64,000 nt of DNA from Delphinus delphis (GCF_949987515.2 NC_082690.1:102856400-102920399), one strand, 5' to 3'; positions 58,701-63,284 are shown, counted from the first letter of the stretch. Notes: a model not told the origin generated them from the sequence alone. Program-made: numbers and translations.

Positions 58701-58973
58701 GAGCGTGAAGCGCAACCGCAGGCGCCCTTCCACCAGCAGCAACTCCAGGAAGTCGCAGTCGCCGCCGTCGTCCAGGTAGAGCAGCAGCGCGCGAGTAGCG
58801 TTGGTGCGCAGGCTGAAGCTGAGCTCGCCGCTGCTCGCCGCTCCGGCCCAGCGCGCATAGCGCGCCCACTGCCCCGGGCCGCCGCCGAACTCCAGGCCGC
58901 CCGCACCCGCCGCCAGCGTCAGCAGCAGCAGCAGCGGCAGCGACGGCGGCCGCCACGGGTTCCCAGGCGCCAT
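1961..58973 (-). CDS. NRXN2: neurexin-2-alpha gene, 5' part (16 coding exons)
   Basis: Neurexin-2-alpha is a presynaptic single-pass receptor that binds neuroligins, LRRTMs, cerebellins and other ligands through its LNS and EGF domains. On the minus strand I see 16 exons with AG/GT borders and matching phases: 58250-58973, 47199-47216, 42308-42337, 39876-39947, 34786-35087, 26712-26756, 19042-19203, 17929-18367, 13878-14264, 13515-13718, 7434-7460, 5823-5942, 5104-5485, 4295-4485, 2457-2630 and 1961-2080. They encode a signal peptide, LNS1, EGF-A, SS1, LNS2 (with SS2), LNS3, EGF-B, LNS4 (with SS3), LNS5 and EGF-C, up to residue 1132 with everything included. The order and the insert peptides ([51 protein letters not shown]) match mammalian NRXN2 rather than NRXN1 or NRXN3. 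LNS6 and the rest of the protein lie outside the window. No frameshift or stop interrupts the exons. Confidence 0.98.
2081..2456 (-). other. NRXN2: NRXN2 intron 16
   Basis: A 376-bp G+C-rich intron between exons 16 and 17. I see nothing in it beyond the splice signals. Confidence 0.85.
2457..2630 (-). CDS. NRXN2: NRXN2 exon 16: end of LNS5
   Basis: The exon encodes residues 1035-1092 ([13 protein letters not shown] to VERGCDG), with the [19 protein letters not shown] stretch that closes LNS5. Phase 1 at both ends; acceptor TTGCAG, donor GTGAGT. Confidence 0.97.
2631..4294 (-). other. NRXN2: NRXN2 intron 15
   Basis: A 1664-bp intron. A plus-oriented MIR-like fragment lies at about 3385-3500 (TGTGACCTTGGGCAAACCAT core). 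The rest is unique, G+C-rich sequence without recognised elements. Confidence 0.8.
4295..4485 (-). CDS. NRXN2: NRXN2 exon 15: middle of LNS5
   Basis: The exon encodes residues 971-1034 ([17 protein letters not shown] to GARNLDLKG). It contains the [12 protein letters not shown] strand of LNS5. It starts in phase 2 and ends in phase 1 at a non-consensus GTGGGG donor. Confidence 0.97.
4486..5103 (-). other. NRXN2: NRXN2 intron 14
   Basis: A 618-bp intron, purine-rich on the plus strand (GGGG runs, hence C-rich in the transcript). No repeat or exon recognised. Confidence 0.85.
5104..5485 (-). CDS. NRXN2: NRXN2 exon 14: end of LNS4 and first half of LNS5
   Basis: The exon encodes residues 844-970. 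[20 protein letters not shown] to [18 protein letters not shown] ends LNS4. [18 protein letters not shown] to [14 protein letters not shown] begins LNS5. It starts in phase 1 and ends in phase 2 at AAGGG/GTGAGG. It is among the best-conserved neurexin exons. Confidence 0.97.
5486..5822 (-). other. NRXN2: NRXN2 intron 13
   Basis: A short 337-bp intron with no recognised element. Confidence 0.85.
5823..5942 (-). CDS. NRXN2: NRXN2 exon 13: middle of LNS4
   Basis: The exon encodes residues 804-843 ([20 protein letters not shown] to SVDNVTVEG). It carries the [14 protein letters not shown] strand typical of neurexin LNS4 and an N-glycosylation sequon at NVT. Phase 1 at both ends; acceptor CCGCAG, donor GTAGGT. 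Confidence 0.97.
5943..7433 (-). other. NRXN2: NRXN2 intron 12
   Basis: A 1491-bp intron. Bases 6040-6490 are diffuse CA-rich sequence (imperfect ACACAC with CAGAC/CCCAC interruptions). The rest is C-rich with no recognised repeat or exon. Confidence 0.8.
7434..7460 (-). CDS. NRXN2: NRXN2 SS3 microexon (27 bp)
   Basis: This 27-bp phase-1 microexon encodes [10 protein letters not shown] (with split ends), the neurexin SS3 insert in LNS4, which contains two cysteines. The donor GTAAGT is consensus. Upstream on the transcript lie a CT-rich tract and two UGC triplets, a context seen at SRRM4-dependent microexons. Skipping joins exon 11 to exon 13 in frame. Confidence 0.95.
11085..11290 (-). repeat. 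MIR SINE fossil
   Basis: Contains the MIR core in reverse orientation: CACTTTACAGACAAAAAAAC, GAGGCTCAGAGAGG, then CCAGGGCTAGAACCCAG. Confidence 0.75.
12996..13044. repeat. (CA)n microsatellite, about 24 units
   Basis: An uninterrupted CA run. The NRXN2 pre-mRNA carries (UG)n here, in the intron between exon 11 and the SS3 exon. Confidence 0.95.
13515..13718 (-). CDS. NRXN2: NRXN2 exon 11: first part of LNS4
   Basis: The exon encodes residues 727-794, [15 protein letters not shown] to LTVNL, the first beta-strands of LNS4, including the [18 protein letters not shown] strand pair. It is phase 1 at both ends. The donor GTAACC is weak and precedes the optional SS3 exon. The downstream intron carries a (UG)n tract about 470 bases from this donor. 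Confidence 0.96.
13878..14264 (-). CDS. NRXN2: NRXN2 exon 10: end of LNS3 and EGF-B
   Basis: The exon encodes residues 598-726. [16 protein letters not shown] to [13 protein letters not shown] finishes LNS3. EGF-B then runs from about CSRETLKQC to GRVCER with its six cysteines and the CDC motif. EGF-B links LNS3 and LNS4 and is part of the rigid rod seen in alpha-neurexin structures. It starts and ends in phase 1. Only 159 bases of intron separate it from the next exon. Confidence 0.97.
14640..14830 (-). repeat. MIR SINE fossil
   Basis: Reverse-oriented MIR: TCTCACGGTAACCCTATGAA followed by a diverged GATGCGGCTTAGAGAGACTG core. Confidence 0.65.
15690..16149 (+). mobile_element. LINE-1 3' end fragment
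   Basis: The stretch matches the 3' end of old mammalian L1 (L1MA/L1MB-like): ACATGCTACAACGTGGATGA, TTATGCTAAGTGACATAAG, and the terminal TACCACAATAAAA. There is no intact coding region, so it is an inactive fossil. Confidence 0.85.
16243..16451 (+). mobile_element. CHR-type tRNA-derived SINE, full length
   Basis: It opens GGGGCTTCCCTGG, has a tRNA-like head with a B-box-type GGTTCGTGCCC, a CHR body ending GAGAGGCCCGCGTAC, and a poly-A tail. It lies directly downstream of an L1 3' end in intron 9, opposite to the gene's transcription. Confidence 0.9.
17347..17574 (+). mobile_element. CHR-type SINE, older subfamily
   Basis: It opens GGGACTTCCTGGTGGTCCAG and has the body ACTAAGATCCCACACGCC and an (AAATA)-like tail. 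It is more diverged than the copies at 16243 and 54993 and belongs to a different subfamily. Confidence 0.85.
17640..17790 (-). repeat. MIR SINE fossil
   Basis: Reverse-oriented MIR fragment with AAGGAAACTGAGGCTGCAG core and AGAGTCACACACGCAGGAAG. Confidence 0.6.
17929..18367 (-). CDS. NRXN2: NRXN2 exon 9: end of LNS2 and most of LNS3
   Basis: The exon encodes residues 452-597. It begins [20 protein letters not shown] (end of LNS2) and enters LNS3 with [19 protein letters not shown]. Between LLLFSQG and [10 protein letters not shown] is a small Gly/Ala-rich loop ([16 protein letters not shown]) that differs between neurexin paralogues. It ends at VDFQRDGRK in phase 1 with an atypical GTCAGA donor. 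Confidence 0.97.
18368..19041 (-). other. NRXN2: NRXN2 intron 8
   Basis: A 674-bp intron that contains one minus-oriented MIR at about 18630-18825 and otherwise nothing recognised. Confidence 0.8.
18630..18825 (-). repeat. MIR SINE fossil
   Basis: Reverse-oriented MIR: TTTTACAGACGAGGAAACTA, CCAAGGTCATGGAGCTAGTG, CACTCTTGCCT end. Confidence 0.75.
19042..19203 (-). CDS. NRXN2: NRXN2 exon 8: second half of LNS2
   Basis: The exon is exactly 54 codons, VTISVDGIL to MGCLKD, phase 0 at both ends. It completes LNS2 with the invariant neurexin stretch [19 protein letters not shown]. The acceptor is GGGCAG and the donor GTGAGT. Confidence 0.97.
23540..23790 (+). repeat. two adjacent MIR fossils
   Basis: Two forward MIR cores follow one another: TCATCTGTAAAAGGGGTTTA with ATGAGGATCAAATGAGATCA, then CAGTTTCCCCATCTGTTAAC with GGGAATAATCTCTGCC. 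Confidence 0.65.
26496..26534. repeat. poly-A / (GAAA)n tract
   Basis: About 17 A residues followed by GAAA units; a U/UUUC tract on the transcript about 180-215 bases downstream of the SS2 exon. Confidence 0.9.
26712..26756 (-). CDS. NRXN2: NRXN2 SS2 alternative exon (45 bp)
   Basis: This exon encodes the 15 residues [15 protein letters not shown], the neurexin SS2 insert in LNS2. Both ends are in phase 0, so skipping keeps the frame. The donor used for the full exon is GTAGAT. Inside the exon, ATG is followed by GTAAAC at 26732, a second possible donor that would leave a 24-bp, 8-residue insert; short and long SS2 inserts are known for neurexins. Very long pyrimidine-rich intron tracts flank it on the transcript. 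Confidence 0.95.
27475..27620. repeat. degenerate CTGG-type minisatellite
   Basis: Variants of AACTGGCT / AACTGGTC / CAGCTGGC recur about ten times in 145 bases with irregular spacing. There is no clean unit, so it looks like a decayed short tandem array. Confidence 0.5.
29110..29403 (+). mobile_element. CHR-type SINE with target-site duplication
   Basis: A long-form SINE, GGCTTCCCTGG to an A-rich tail, with a B-box-type GGTTCGAGCCC. It is flanked by AGAAACAAGATTGAG at 29095-29109 and 29404-29418, a perfect 15-bp target-site duplication. Confidence 0.92.
29419..29547 (+). mobile_element. short tRNA-derived SINE sharing the same target duplication
   Basis: It opens GGAATTCCCTGGTGGTCCAG, has a B-box-type GGTTCAATCCC and an A-rich tail. 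It is flanked by AGAAACAAGATTGAG at 29404-29418 and 29548-29562. With the neighbour at 29110 it forms a back-to-back pair in the same orientation. Confidence 0.9.
31000..31100 (-). repeat. MIR SINE fossil
   Basis: Reverse-oriented: ACAGAGAGGTTACATTACTT, AGTGGCAGACTGGGATTTGA, ACCCAGTC. Confidence 0.65.
32042..32254 (-). mobile_element. MER5A-like hAT DNA transposon fossil
   Basis: Near-complete element with terminal inverted repeats CAGGGTTTCTC and GAGAACCACTG, and internal hallmarks GCATTGTGGGATGTTTAGCA and CTTCCAGACATTGCC. It is non-autonomous and inactive. Confidence 0.85.
34786..35087 (-). CDS. NRXN2: NRXN2 exon 6: first half of LNS2
   Basis: The exon encodes residues 282-382 (GKEEFVATF to VTRNLRQ). 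It contains the neurexin LNS2 core: [13 protein letters not shown], the [15 protein letters not shown] strand pair, and [17 protein letters not shown]. An N-glycosylation sequon is visible in VNLSLK. LNS2 is one of the Ca-binding LNS domains. It starts in phase 1 and ends on a codon border, just before the SS2 exon. Confidence 0.97.
38045..38200 (+). repeat. MIR SINE fossil
   Basis: Forward MIR with TTGTGACTTTGGCCAAGAG and CTACCTCACAGG. Confidence 0.55.
38898..39184 (+). mobile_element. 5'-truncated CHR-type SINE with target-site duplication
   Basis: The copy begins inside the tRNA-like head, close to the B box (GGTTCGAGCCC), and runs to an AAATA-rich tail. AGAGAGGCAGCCTCA flanks it at 38883-38897 and 39185-39199. 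The truncation and the duplication are as expected from target-primed reverse transcription. Confidence 0.9.
39556..39661 (+). mobile_element. short tRNA-derived SINE
   Basis: It opens GGGACTTCCCTGG, has GGTTCAAGCCC and ends in an A-rich tail. Imperfect flanks (AAAGACATCTGTG and AAGGACATCCGTG) look like a mutated target duplication. Confidence 0.85.
39876..39947 (-). CDS. NRXN2: NRXN2 SS1 exon 3 (72 bp)
   Basis: This 72-bp phase-1 exon encodes [10 protein letters not shown], then a Gly/Arg-rich stretch and DVHQPTK, before the GKEEF start of LNS2. It is short, glycine-rich and probably flexible, as expected for the SS1 linker. The acceptor reads CAGTAG: the first AG gives the NRXN2-like Val-Gly start and the second would remove one residue. 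The donor is GTCAGT. No long ORF reveals this exon; it was found by peptide match and phase. Confidence 0.9.
39948..42307 (-). other. NRXN2: NRXN2 intron 4
   Basis: A 2360-bp intron between SS1 exons. It contains one CHR-type SINE (40878-41080), a MIR at about 41655-41760, and near the 30-bp exon a (CCAAT)-like short repeat (42263-42281). Confidence 0.75.
40878..41080 (+). mobile_element. CHR-type SINE, full length
   Basis: It has the same subfamily structure as the copies at 16243 and 54993, ending GCGTACCGC plus poly-A. Flanking AAAAGTCCT copies form a short target-site duplication. Confidence 0.9.
42308..42337 (-). CDS. NRXN2: NRXN2 SS1 microexon 2 (30 bp)
   Basis: This 30-bp phase-1 microexon encodes PAHLTLNSE with split glycines at both ends. 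Its acceptor follows a pyrimidine tract of about 100 bases (plus-strand purines at 42338-42440). Its donor, GTATGG, is weak, which fits optional inclusion. Long T/C tracts upstream are typical binding sites for PTBP-type repressors; that is inference. Confidence 0.93.
42587..42612. repeat. (GA)n microsatellite
   Basis: An uninterrupted GA run; (UC)n on the transcript, upstream of the 30-bp SS1 exon. Confidence 0.9.
42707..42835. repeat. paired T/C-rich and A/G-rich tracts (inverted repeats)
   Basis: T/C tracts at about 42711-42720 and 42773-42808 alternate with A/G tracts at about 42726-42745 and 42821-42831, with CCGG at the centres. Either strand could fold into one of two alternative hairpins. 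It lies about 370 bases upstream of the 30-bp SS1 exon on the transcript. Confidence 0.7.
45175..45204. repeat. (CA)n microsatellite
   Basis: About 15 CA units; (UG)n on the NRXN2 transcript. Confidence 0.95.
45984..46019. repeat. (CA)n microsatellite
   Basis: 18 CA units; (UG)n on the transcript, about 0.8 kb from the repeat at 45175. The interval between them is also CA-rich. Confidence 0.95.
47199..47216 (-). CDS. NRXN2: NRXN2 SS1 microexon 1 (18 bp)
   Basis: This 18-bp in-frame microexon begins and ends in phase 1 and adds EEHPME after FCSE of EGF-A. The acceptor is CTGTAG and the donor GTGAGT. It is the first of three optional exons at splice site 1, in the linker between EGF-A and LNS2. 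A pyrimidine tract with an embedded UGC motif lies about 30-60 bases upstream on the transcript, an arrangement known for neuronal microexons regulated by SRRM4/nSR100; regulation here is inferred. The peptide matches the NRXN2 insert as I remember it from other mammals. Confidence 0.93.
47440..47590 (-). repeat. MIR SINE fossil
   Basis: Reverse-oriented: GACACTGAGGCCCAGGACAG, CTCAAGGTCACATGGGAAAT, CAGAGGCAGAGCCAGGA. Confidence 0.65.
50250..50820 (+). repeat. L2-like LINE 3' fragment
   Basis: Has the L2 terminal signature CAGTTCCTGGCTCAGAAAAAG and TTTGTTGAATGAATAAA, and upstream CTCCGCTTGAAACACCCTTC. It is old and non-coding. Confidence 0.6.
50890..51050 (-). repeat. MIR SINE fossil
   Basis: Reverse-oriented: TACTACTATTACTCCCTTGT, AACTTACCCAAGGTCACACT. 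Confidence 0.7.
51310..51525 (-). repeat. MIR SINE fossil
   Basis: Nearly full-length reverse MIR: AGTGCCTGGCACATTG, CTCATTTAGTCCTACAACAA, CACACAGCTAGCAAGTAGCA, CTCTTAACCATTCTGCC. Confidence 0.8.
53433..53540 (+). mobile_element. short tRNA-derived SINE with target-site duplication
   Basis: It opens GGAATTCCCTGG, has GGTTCAATCC and ends A-rich. TCCAAGACCTGG flanks it at 53421-53432 and 53541-53552. Confidence 0.88.
53810..54030 (-). repeat. MIR SINE fossil
   Basis: Reverse-oriented: CCCATTTTACAGGTCAGGAA with TAATCACTAAGCTACACTGC at the far end. Confidence 0.75.
54060..54280 (-). repeat. MIR SINE fossil
   Basis: Reverse-oriented: CTACGTGCCGGGCACTATTC, CCCATTTTACAGATAAGGAA, CTCTTAACCACACC. 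It is adjacent to the MIR at 53810. Confidence 0.8.
54765..55230. mobile_element. possible hAT-type fossil split by a SINE
   Basis: The left edge reads GAGGTTCTCAGTCAGCGG and the right edge GAAGTTGCGAACCACTC. They are roughly inverted, as in Charlie-type elements, with AT-rich sequence between and the SINE at 54993-55206 near the right end. The family is not assigned. Confidence 0.4.
54993..55206 (+). mobile_element. CHR-type SINE, young-looking copy
   Basis: It is close to the apparent subfamily consensus (GGCTTCCCTGGTGGCGCAG, GGTTCGTGCCCC, GCGTACCGC) with an uninterrupted poly-A tail of about 20 bases, which suggests recent insertion. It appears to interrupt an older hAT-like fragment. Confidence 0.9.
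55758..55787. repeat. (CA)n microsatellite
   Basis: 15 CA units in intron 2; (UG)n on the transcript. Confidence 0.95.
57728..57769. repeat. short tandem repeat of a CACCC-containing unit
   Basis: The unit GGCCCCACCCACAA is repeated about two and a half times with little change. A second local duplication (CACACGGGC units) lies at about 57976-58006. Both are in the CpG-rich intron beside the first coding exon and multiply CACCC/GC-box motifs. Confidence 0.7.
58250..58973 (-). CDS. NRXN2: NRXN2 first coding exon: signal peptide, LNS1, EGF-A
   Basis: This exon encodes residues 1-241 and ends in phase 1 at a GTGAGT donor. The start is the ATG at 58973-58971: it has G at -3 and G at +4, and it is followed by a hydrophobic leader (about residues 10-26, leucine-rich) and then [10 protein letters not shown], the start of mature neurexin. 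LNS1 covers about residues 29-200 and carries an N-glycosylation sequon in [12 protein letters not shown] (about 201-241) has the six expected cysteines and ends FCSE. LNS1 and EGF-A are present only in alpha neurexins. The exon is very CG-rich. The reading frame also stays open upstream of this ATG in the same exon, but the signal peptide fixes the start. Confidence 0.97.
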
Positions 58974-59216
58974 GCCTCCGGCGGCCCCGGCCCCGCCCGG
59001 CCCCCGGCCCCGCTCAGGCTTCAGAGCCGCGGGCTCATGGGGCGGGGAGGGGGCCGGGCGCCCCCCGCGCCGAGCGGGGCTCCCTCGCCGGCTCACAGTG
59101 CCATGGGCCCGGCCGCAGGGCGAAGCGAGCAGAGGCCCAGGTGCCGGCTTCCACGGACTGAGGCGGAGGCGCCCCTCCCCTGCTGCGGGCTCCGACGGAA
59201 GATGGGGGAGGGATGC
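58974..59216 (-). other. NRXN2: 5' UTR part of the first coding exon, with 3' splice site
   Basis: Just above 59216 the minus strand reads TTTCCTCTCCATTTCCCCGCAG, split here as a pyrimidine tract plus AG: a strong acceptor ending at 59217. This suggests that the exon with the ATG is spliced to an upstream non-coding exon, which is not seen in the window. The leader is G+C-rich, has no in-frame stop before the ATG, and contains a four-codon upstream ORF (59104-59093). If transcription starts inside this exon instead, the acceptor would be unused. Confidence 0.6.
59093..59104 (-). other. minimal upstream ORF (Met-Ala-Leu-stop)
   Basis: In the presumed 5' UTR the minus strand reads ATGGCACTGTGA, preceded by GGGCCC. 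It lies about 120 bases upstream of the main start and in a different frame. Short upstream ORFs can lower main-ORF initiation. Whether this one lies in the mature mRNA depends on the transcription start and first exon. Confidence 0.4.
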
Positions 59217-59629
59217 CTGCGGGGAAATGGAGAGGAAAGTGTTAATGAGGGGCTCGGAGGAGGGGAGGTGTCGGTGTCTGGCTCCCCCCTCACACCAGCA
59301 AGAGCTCAACTGTTTCCCTTTAGGACTGACCTGGAGAGGGTCTCAAAACAAGAGACACCACCATGACGGGAGCACTGGGGGCTCAACCCTGGGGGTGGGG
59401 GAGATGACACTCGCTAGGGGCATTATTGGTTTAAGATGTAGACAGGTAGGGAGGTAACACCTTCGTGTCCAGCAGGAGCCCAACCCAGATGCCCTCACCC
59501 CCGCCTCCCATCGGGACCAGGGCCAGCTCCTGTGGATGAGGCCTAAAGACTCCTTCAGCTGGTGACCACAGCCCCTTCCTCTTTGAGACACCCAACCCCT
59601 GTGCGTGGCTCCCACCACCAGCCACGGCT

Positions 59630-59730
59630 CTCTCTCATCAGTTCCTGATGCTGGATAATGAAGTTGCTAAATAATTCATTAGGATTAATTAAATGCCAAT
59701 TTGTCAATGGTATCACTGGGTAACCTGGCT
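59630..59730. promoter_or_regulatory. candidate conserved enhancer block 1
   Basis: An AT-rich island in G+C-rich surroundings with overlapping homeodomain-type cores, including TAATTCATTA and TTAATTAA (59685-59692). It is not a recognised repeat. It resembles developmental non-coding elements; conservation is inferred, not measured. Confidence 0.4.
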
Positions 59731-60039
59731 GGAAGGGGGGCAAGGGAGAGAAACCAGCCAGGACCCAGGCAACCAGACCCCAAGCCCTCTTCATCCATGC
59801 AAAGAGACAGGCGTCTGATTCTGTGTCTCCACTTACCCCAAAACCACACTCACCCCTTCCTGGGCCCCAACCTCCTGCTCACCAGCCCAGGTCATTCCTG
59901 AACCTAAGTGTCTGTCACCCCCAACCTCCAGCTCCCAGTCTTCAGCCTGGGACCTGCTCCGATAACTGGGTTCTCTTCACCCCTCAGTTCCACCCTCCTC
60001 CTCATCCAGGCCTGGGGGAGCCACCAGGAGGCAGGCAGC

Positions 60040-60195
60040 CTCATTTGCATAAAATTGCCTTTCTGAAATGATTACCCTTGTAACGGGCTGTCAGAGAGCA
60101 ATTTATACCCCACGCCGGGGAGGGGAATTTGCATCTCGTTAAACTCTGAGTCGTAATTATTTATATCCAACAACCCTCCTGAATATTGCATTGAT
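60040..60195. promoter_or_regulatory. candidate conserved enhancer block 2 with two octamer motifs
   Basis: Two perfect octamer motifs ATTTGCAT lie at 60043-60050 and 60127-60134, same orientation, 84 bases apart. Nearby are TAATTATT and AT-rich homeodomain-type sites. Octamers are POU-factor sites (for example BRN-class neural factors). It is not a recognised repeat. Function is inferred. Confidence 0.45.
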
Positions 60196-60429
60196 TTTAT
60201 TTTGGGGAGGGAGGAAGGGAAAGAGGTGGGGAGAAGCCTGAGAGAGAAGCAGAGAAGGACCATAGTTTAGGAAGAGACAGGGAAAGATTGAAGGGGAGCG
60301 TGGAGAGGAAGAAGAGAAATCGCATGAAAAGGAAGAGTAATTGAGGAGAAAGGTGGCCTGATGGGGAGAAAAGGAATGAGAAGACAGAGAAAATTAAATT
60401 CCAAATTCCAACAGCATTTGTCAAGGCCC

Positions 60430-60600
60430 TGGATGCTGAGCACTTTTACAAATGTCATTTTACTTAATCAGTCTGGGATGTCCCATTATTCCCATTAACC
60501 ATTGGGGAAGCCCACATAGAGAAGTCTAGGGACTTGCCCAAGGTCACACAGCCAGTCAGCAGGGAACTGGGACTTAGATCCACATACGTCTGACTCCGGC
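60430..60600 (-). repeat. MIR SINE fossil
   Basis: Reverse-oriented: GGACTTGCCCAAGGTCACAC, AGCCAGTCAGCAGGGAACTG. It separates candidate enhancer blocks 2 and 3. Confidence 0.75.
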
Positions 60601-61084
60601 AACTCCACAAAAGAGACAAAGGGCAGGGCAGCCACGGGTGTGGTTCAGAGAGGTGTGAACCAAAAGAAGAGAAGAGGGGTGACTTGGAGAGAGAGAAGGT
60701 TGGATGAGTGTGGTTCCTCCCTACATGGGAGGAAGTTGGGGTATGAAGGGGGAGAGAGAAACCTAGGGACCCCCCGAAAAGGCCAGAGTGAGGGGGGTGA
60801 GCAGAGAGTCACGGGAGGGCAGGATGGTTGGAGTGATATGTATGCAGAAAGAAGATGGGCAGAGAAGGCCTCAGGAGGCTGGCAACAGAGAGAGTTTGGG
60901 GAGCCATCTCCAAGAGACCCTCCAAATCCAGCTCTCAGGTCCTTCCATCTGGCTCCTTCTGACTGCTGCCCCCCCCCCGACTCCTACAGGCTCCAAGAGG
61001 GTCTCAAGTGTCCTGCCCCAGCACCCCTCCAAGGGCTGCCCCAGGGAGGGAGGTGTTCCAGGCAAGCAGTCCCTTCTCTCTCCA

Positions 61085-61210
61085 AACACTATCGCAGTTA
61101 TATATAGCTTTGCCACTGCCTCTCCTCACTGGGTAATAGAGATAATTAACATGCGCGGGCTAATTAGCCAATCAAATTAAATGCAGCACCTGCTCCCAGC
61201 CTGATTGACG
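61085..61210. promoter_or_regulatory. candidate conserved enhancer block 3
   Basis: The block contains TAATTA twice (61143-61148, 61161-61166), a CCAAT box (61168-61172), AT-rich ATTAAAT and an E-box CACCTG (61187-61192), closely packed in otherwise G+C-rich DNA. This dense mixture without a repeat signature suggests a regulatory element. Confidence 0.45.
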
Positions 61211-61439
61211 CCCTTACCCCCACACGCATGCACCCTCACCCCAGCCCAGGGCAGGGGAGAGGGACCCTCAGGCTTGGGGGAGGGAAAAGCCAAACTCCCC
61301 CTCTTCTTCAGAAGGAGCAGCCAGAGACCCCCAGCAGAGGCACGGCTCCGGAGGCCGGAGAATGGCAACCTCCCTCCCTCCCCGACCCAGGGTCTCAGTC
61401 TCAGTCTGGCCTTGCCTCTGAGCAAGGCCCCCACCCCCT

Positions 61440-61510
61440 CCTCCAGACACTATTTTGGGGAGGGAATTAATTAGCTATCGATTTCTGCTGGCAGAGGGAA
61501 TAGGATTTCG
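61440..61510. promoter_or_regulatory. candidate conserved enhancer block 4
   Basis: A short AT-rich block with TTAATTAGC followed by ATCGAT, a pairing of homeodomain- and CUX/HNF6-type motifs. It is isolated in G+C-rich DNA and not a known repeat. Function is inferred from composition only. Confidence 0.35.
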
Positions 61511-63284
61511 TGCTGCTGTCCGCTCACTCCTCAGCTCAGGAAAGGGAGGGGATTAGTTCCCCTGCCCCACCCCCAGCCCAGTCCCTCTGTCATAGTCACA
61601 TCCCCCACCTTCTAGAGGGTGGCAGAGGGGTTCCTGCCGGCAAAGCCAAGGGTCAGGGTCTCCCTCATTCAGGAAGTTGGCAGAGGACAGAAAGAGTGGA
61701 GGCTGATGAGGCGGCCTCCAGAGGCTGGGAGGCAGGCGCCTAGGTCCTAAAAGCCGGAAGGAATGTTACCTGGCTGGGGGATGGGAGCGGCAGCGGCAAA
61801 GTGGGTAAGAGTCCAGGAGGGGATGACTCTATCAGTCTTTGTGTGCCCAGATGTGGAGGAAGAGTGTGACAAGGGAGAGGGTGCTGTGCGCAGGCACGTG
61901 CCTGCTAGCGCCTGCCAGGGCAGAGGCTGGGCTTCTGCGGTGCCTCCGGGAGGGGCTGGGGCAGGGTCTGGGCCTGCCGCCCCTCAAAGCTCATTACTCA
62001 TTCTCCCCACAGCCTGCAGCTCTGCAGCACAGGCCTGCCTAGCTCAGCGCCAGGGGCACAGGGGCTGCAGAGCTGGCCAGGAGGCAGCCCCAGCCCTCCC
62101 TGCGTCCTCTCTCCAGGGACCCAGGGACCAATGAGGCAGCTTCAGGCTTGCGAGGCAGAGATAGCCCCAAGAGGAGTGTGAGCTAAGCGGACACCCGGGT
62201 TCTTTCCACCCCACGCCACCCTACAGTTCCCAGGAAACCTGCTGCTCTTCACCATTCCTGTCCCCTCCCTTCAGACTCCCCCCTCCCCAGGACCAAGCTT
62301 CTGCTGACCCAGCCTTCAACCCACCCTTCCTCCCAGGACGCAGGGGCTTCCTGCTAACCTAGGAGGCTCCATCCTTCCTCAACTCCTGGTACGCAGTTCT
62401 CTGGCCTCAGGTCTCCTCCCCGTGGGCGAGGGCCATGGCCTTGCACAATTACATCAGGTAAACAGTGTCCCTGGAGTTGCACATGGCTCCTCCCCGAGGC
62501 TCATGCAGTACAGTGGAAGCCCCCCTGCACCCACAGTGTCCAGGTGCTGCTCCCCAAGATTGATTCTTCTCCAGTGCCTACTGCTAGTGCAGGGACATTG
62601 CCAGAGCAGCGTCGGGATATCCTGCCTGCTGACTGATGTCAGTGCAGTGCACACTGCCAGCCACTGCTGGCCCAGGGCCACCGCTCCTCTGGGGAACAGA
62701 CCTCTTCCCTGTAACTGGGGATCCCGTACCCAGTCAGCTCCCTAGCACCCGCTACCCACAGGTGGACTCTGCAGCCTTGAGCCAGCGGTGATGGGAGTTA
62801 GAGAGGTTGGGGGTGGGGTGACTCAGCTGCACTCAGGGCCGCAGCCCACTCTCTTCCCCCACAGAATCCTGTCCCAGCGATTCTTTCTGGGTCCTCGTAG
62901 GCTGGCGGCTTCCTCCCCATCTTCCCATGGCCAGGCCAGTGCCAGTGTGGCATCTGGGCTGCAACTTCAGGGCTTCCCACTGTGCATCGGGTGCCAGGCT
63001 GGACCACCACATGCACGTTCTTACATGTCCTCCAGTTCTAGGAGGTATTTTTGTCACCCCAGGCTTACAAGCAGGGACTCTGAGCTTCAAATGATGGATT
63101 CATTTGCCCAAGTGCAGGTACGGGGCCGGCTGGCTCCAGCATCTATGGCCTTCCTTCTACCCTGCACTGTGCACAGGCCACAGAGCTCACCCTTCTCCGA
63201 CCCAACCTTCACAGGGGCCCCTGCGCTCTTCAGACCATCCAGACTCCGAGTCTGCCCTGGGGGCTGAAAGACACAGACCTCAGA

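Larger units (their letters stand above)
57350..59200. promoter_or_regulatory. CpG-rich region over the first coding exon and adjoining intron
   Basis: CG dinucleotides are dense throughout, in contrast to the CpG-poor introns elsewhere. The intronic half (57540-58100) is packed with GC-box and CACCC-type motifs such as CCCCGCCC and CCACCCAC. This looks like a CpG island at the alpha-neurexin 5' end. No TATA box or clear initiator was recognised, so a promoter is inferred only. Part of the CpG density comes from the coding sequence itself. Confidence 0.6.

Noticed and set aside
58068..59366. 432-aa plus-strand open frame
   Set aside because: It is the antisense shadow of the CG-rich first coding exon of NRXN2 and its leader.
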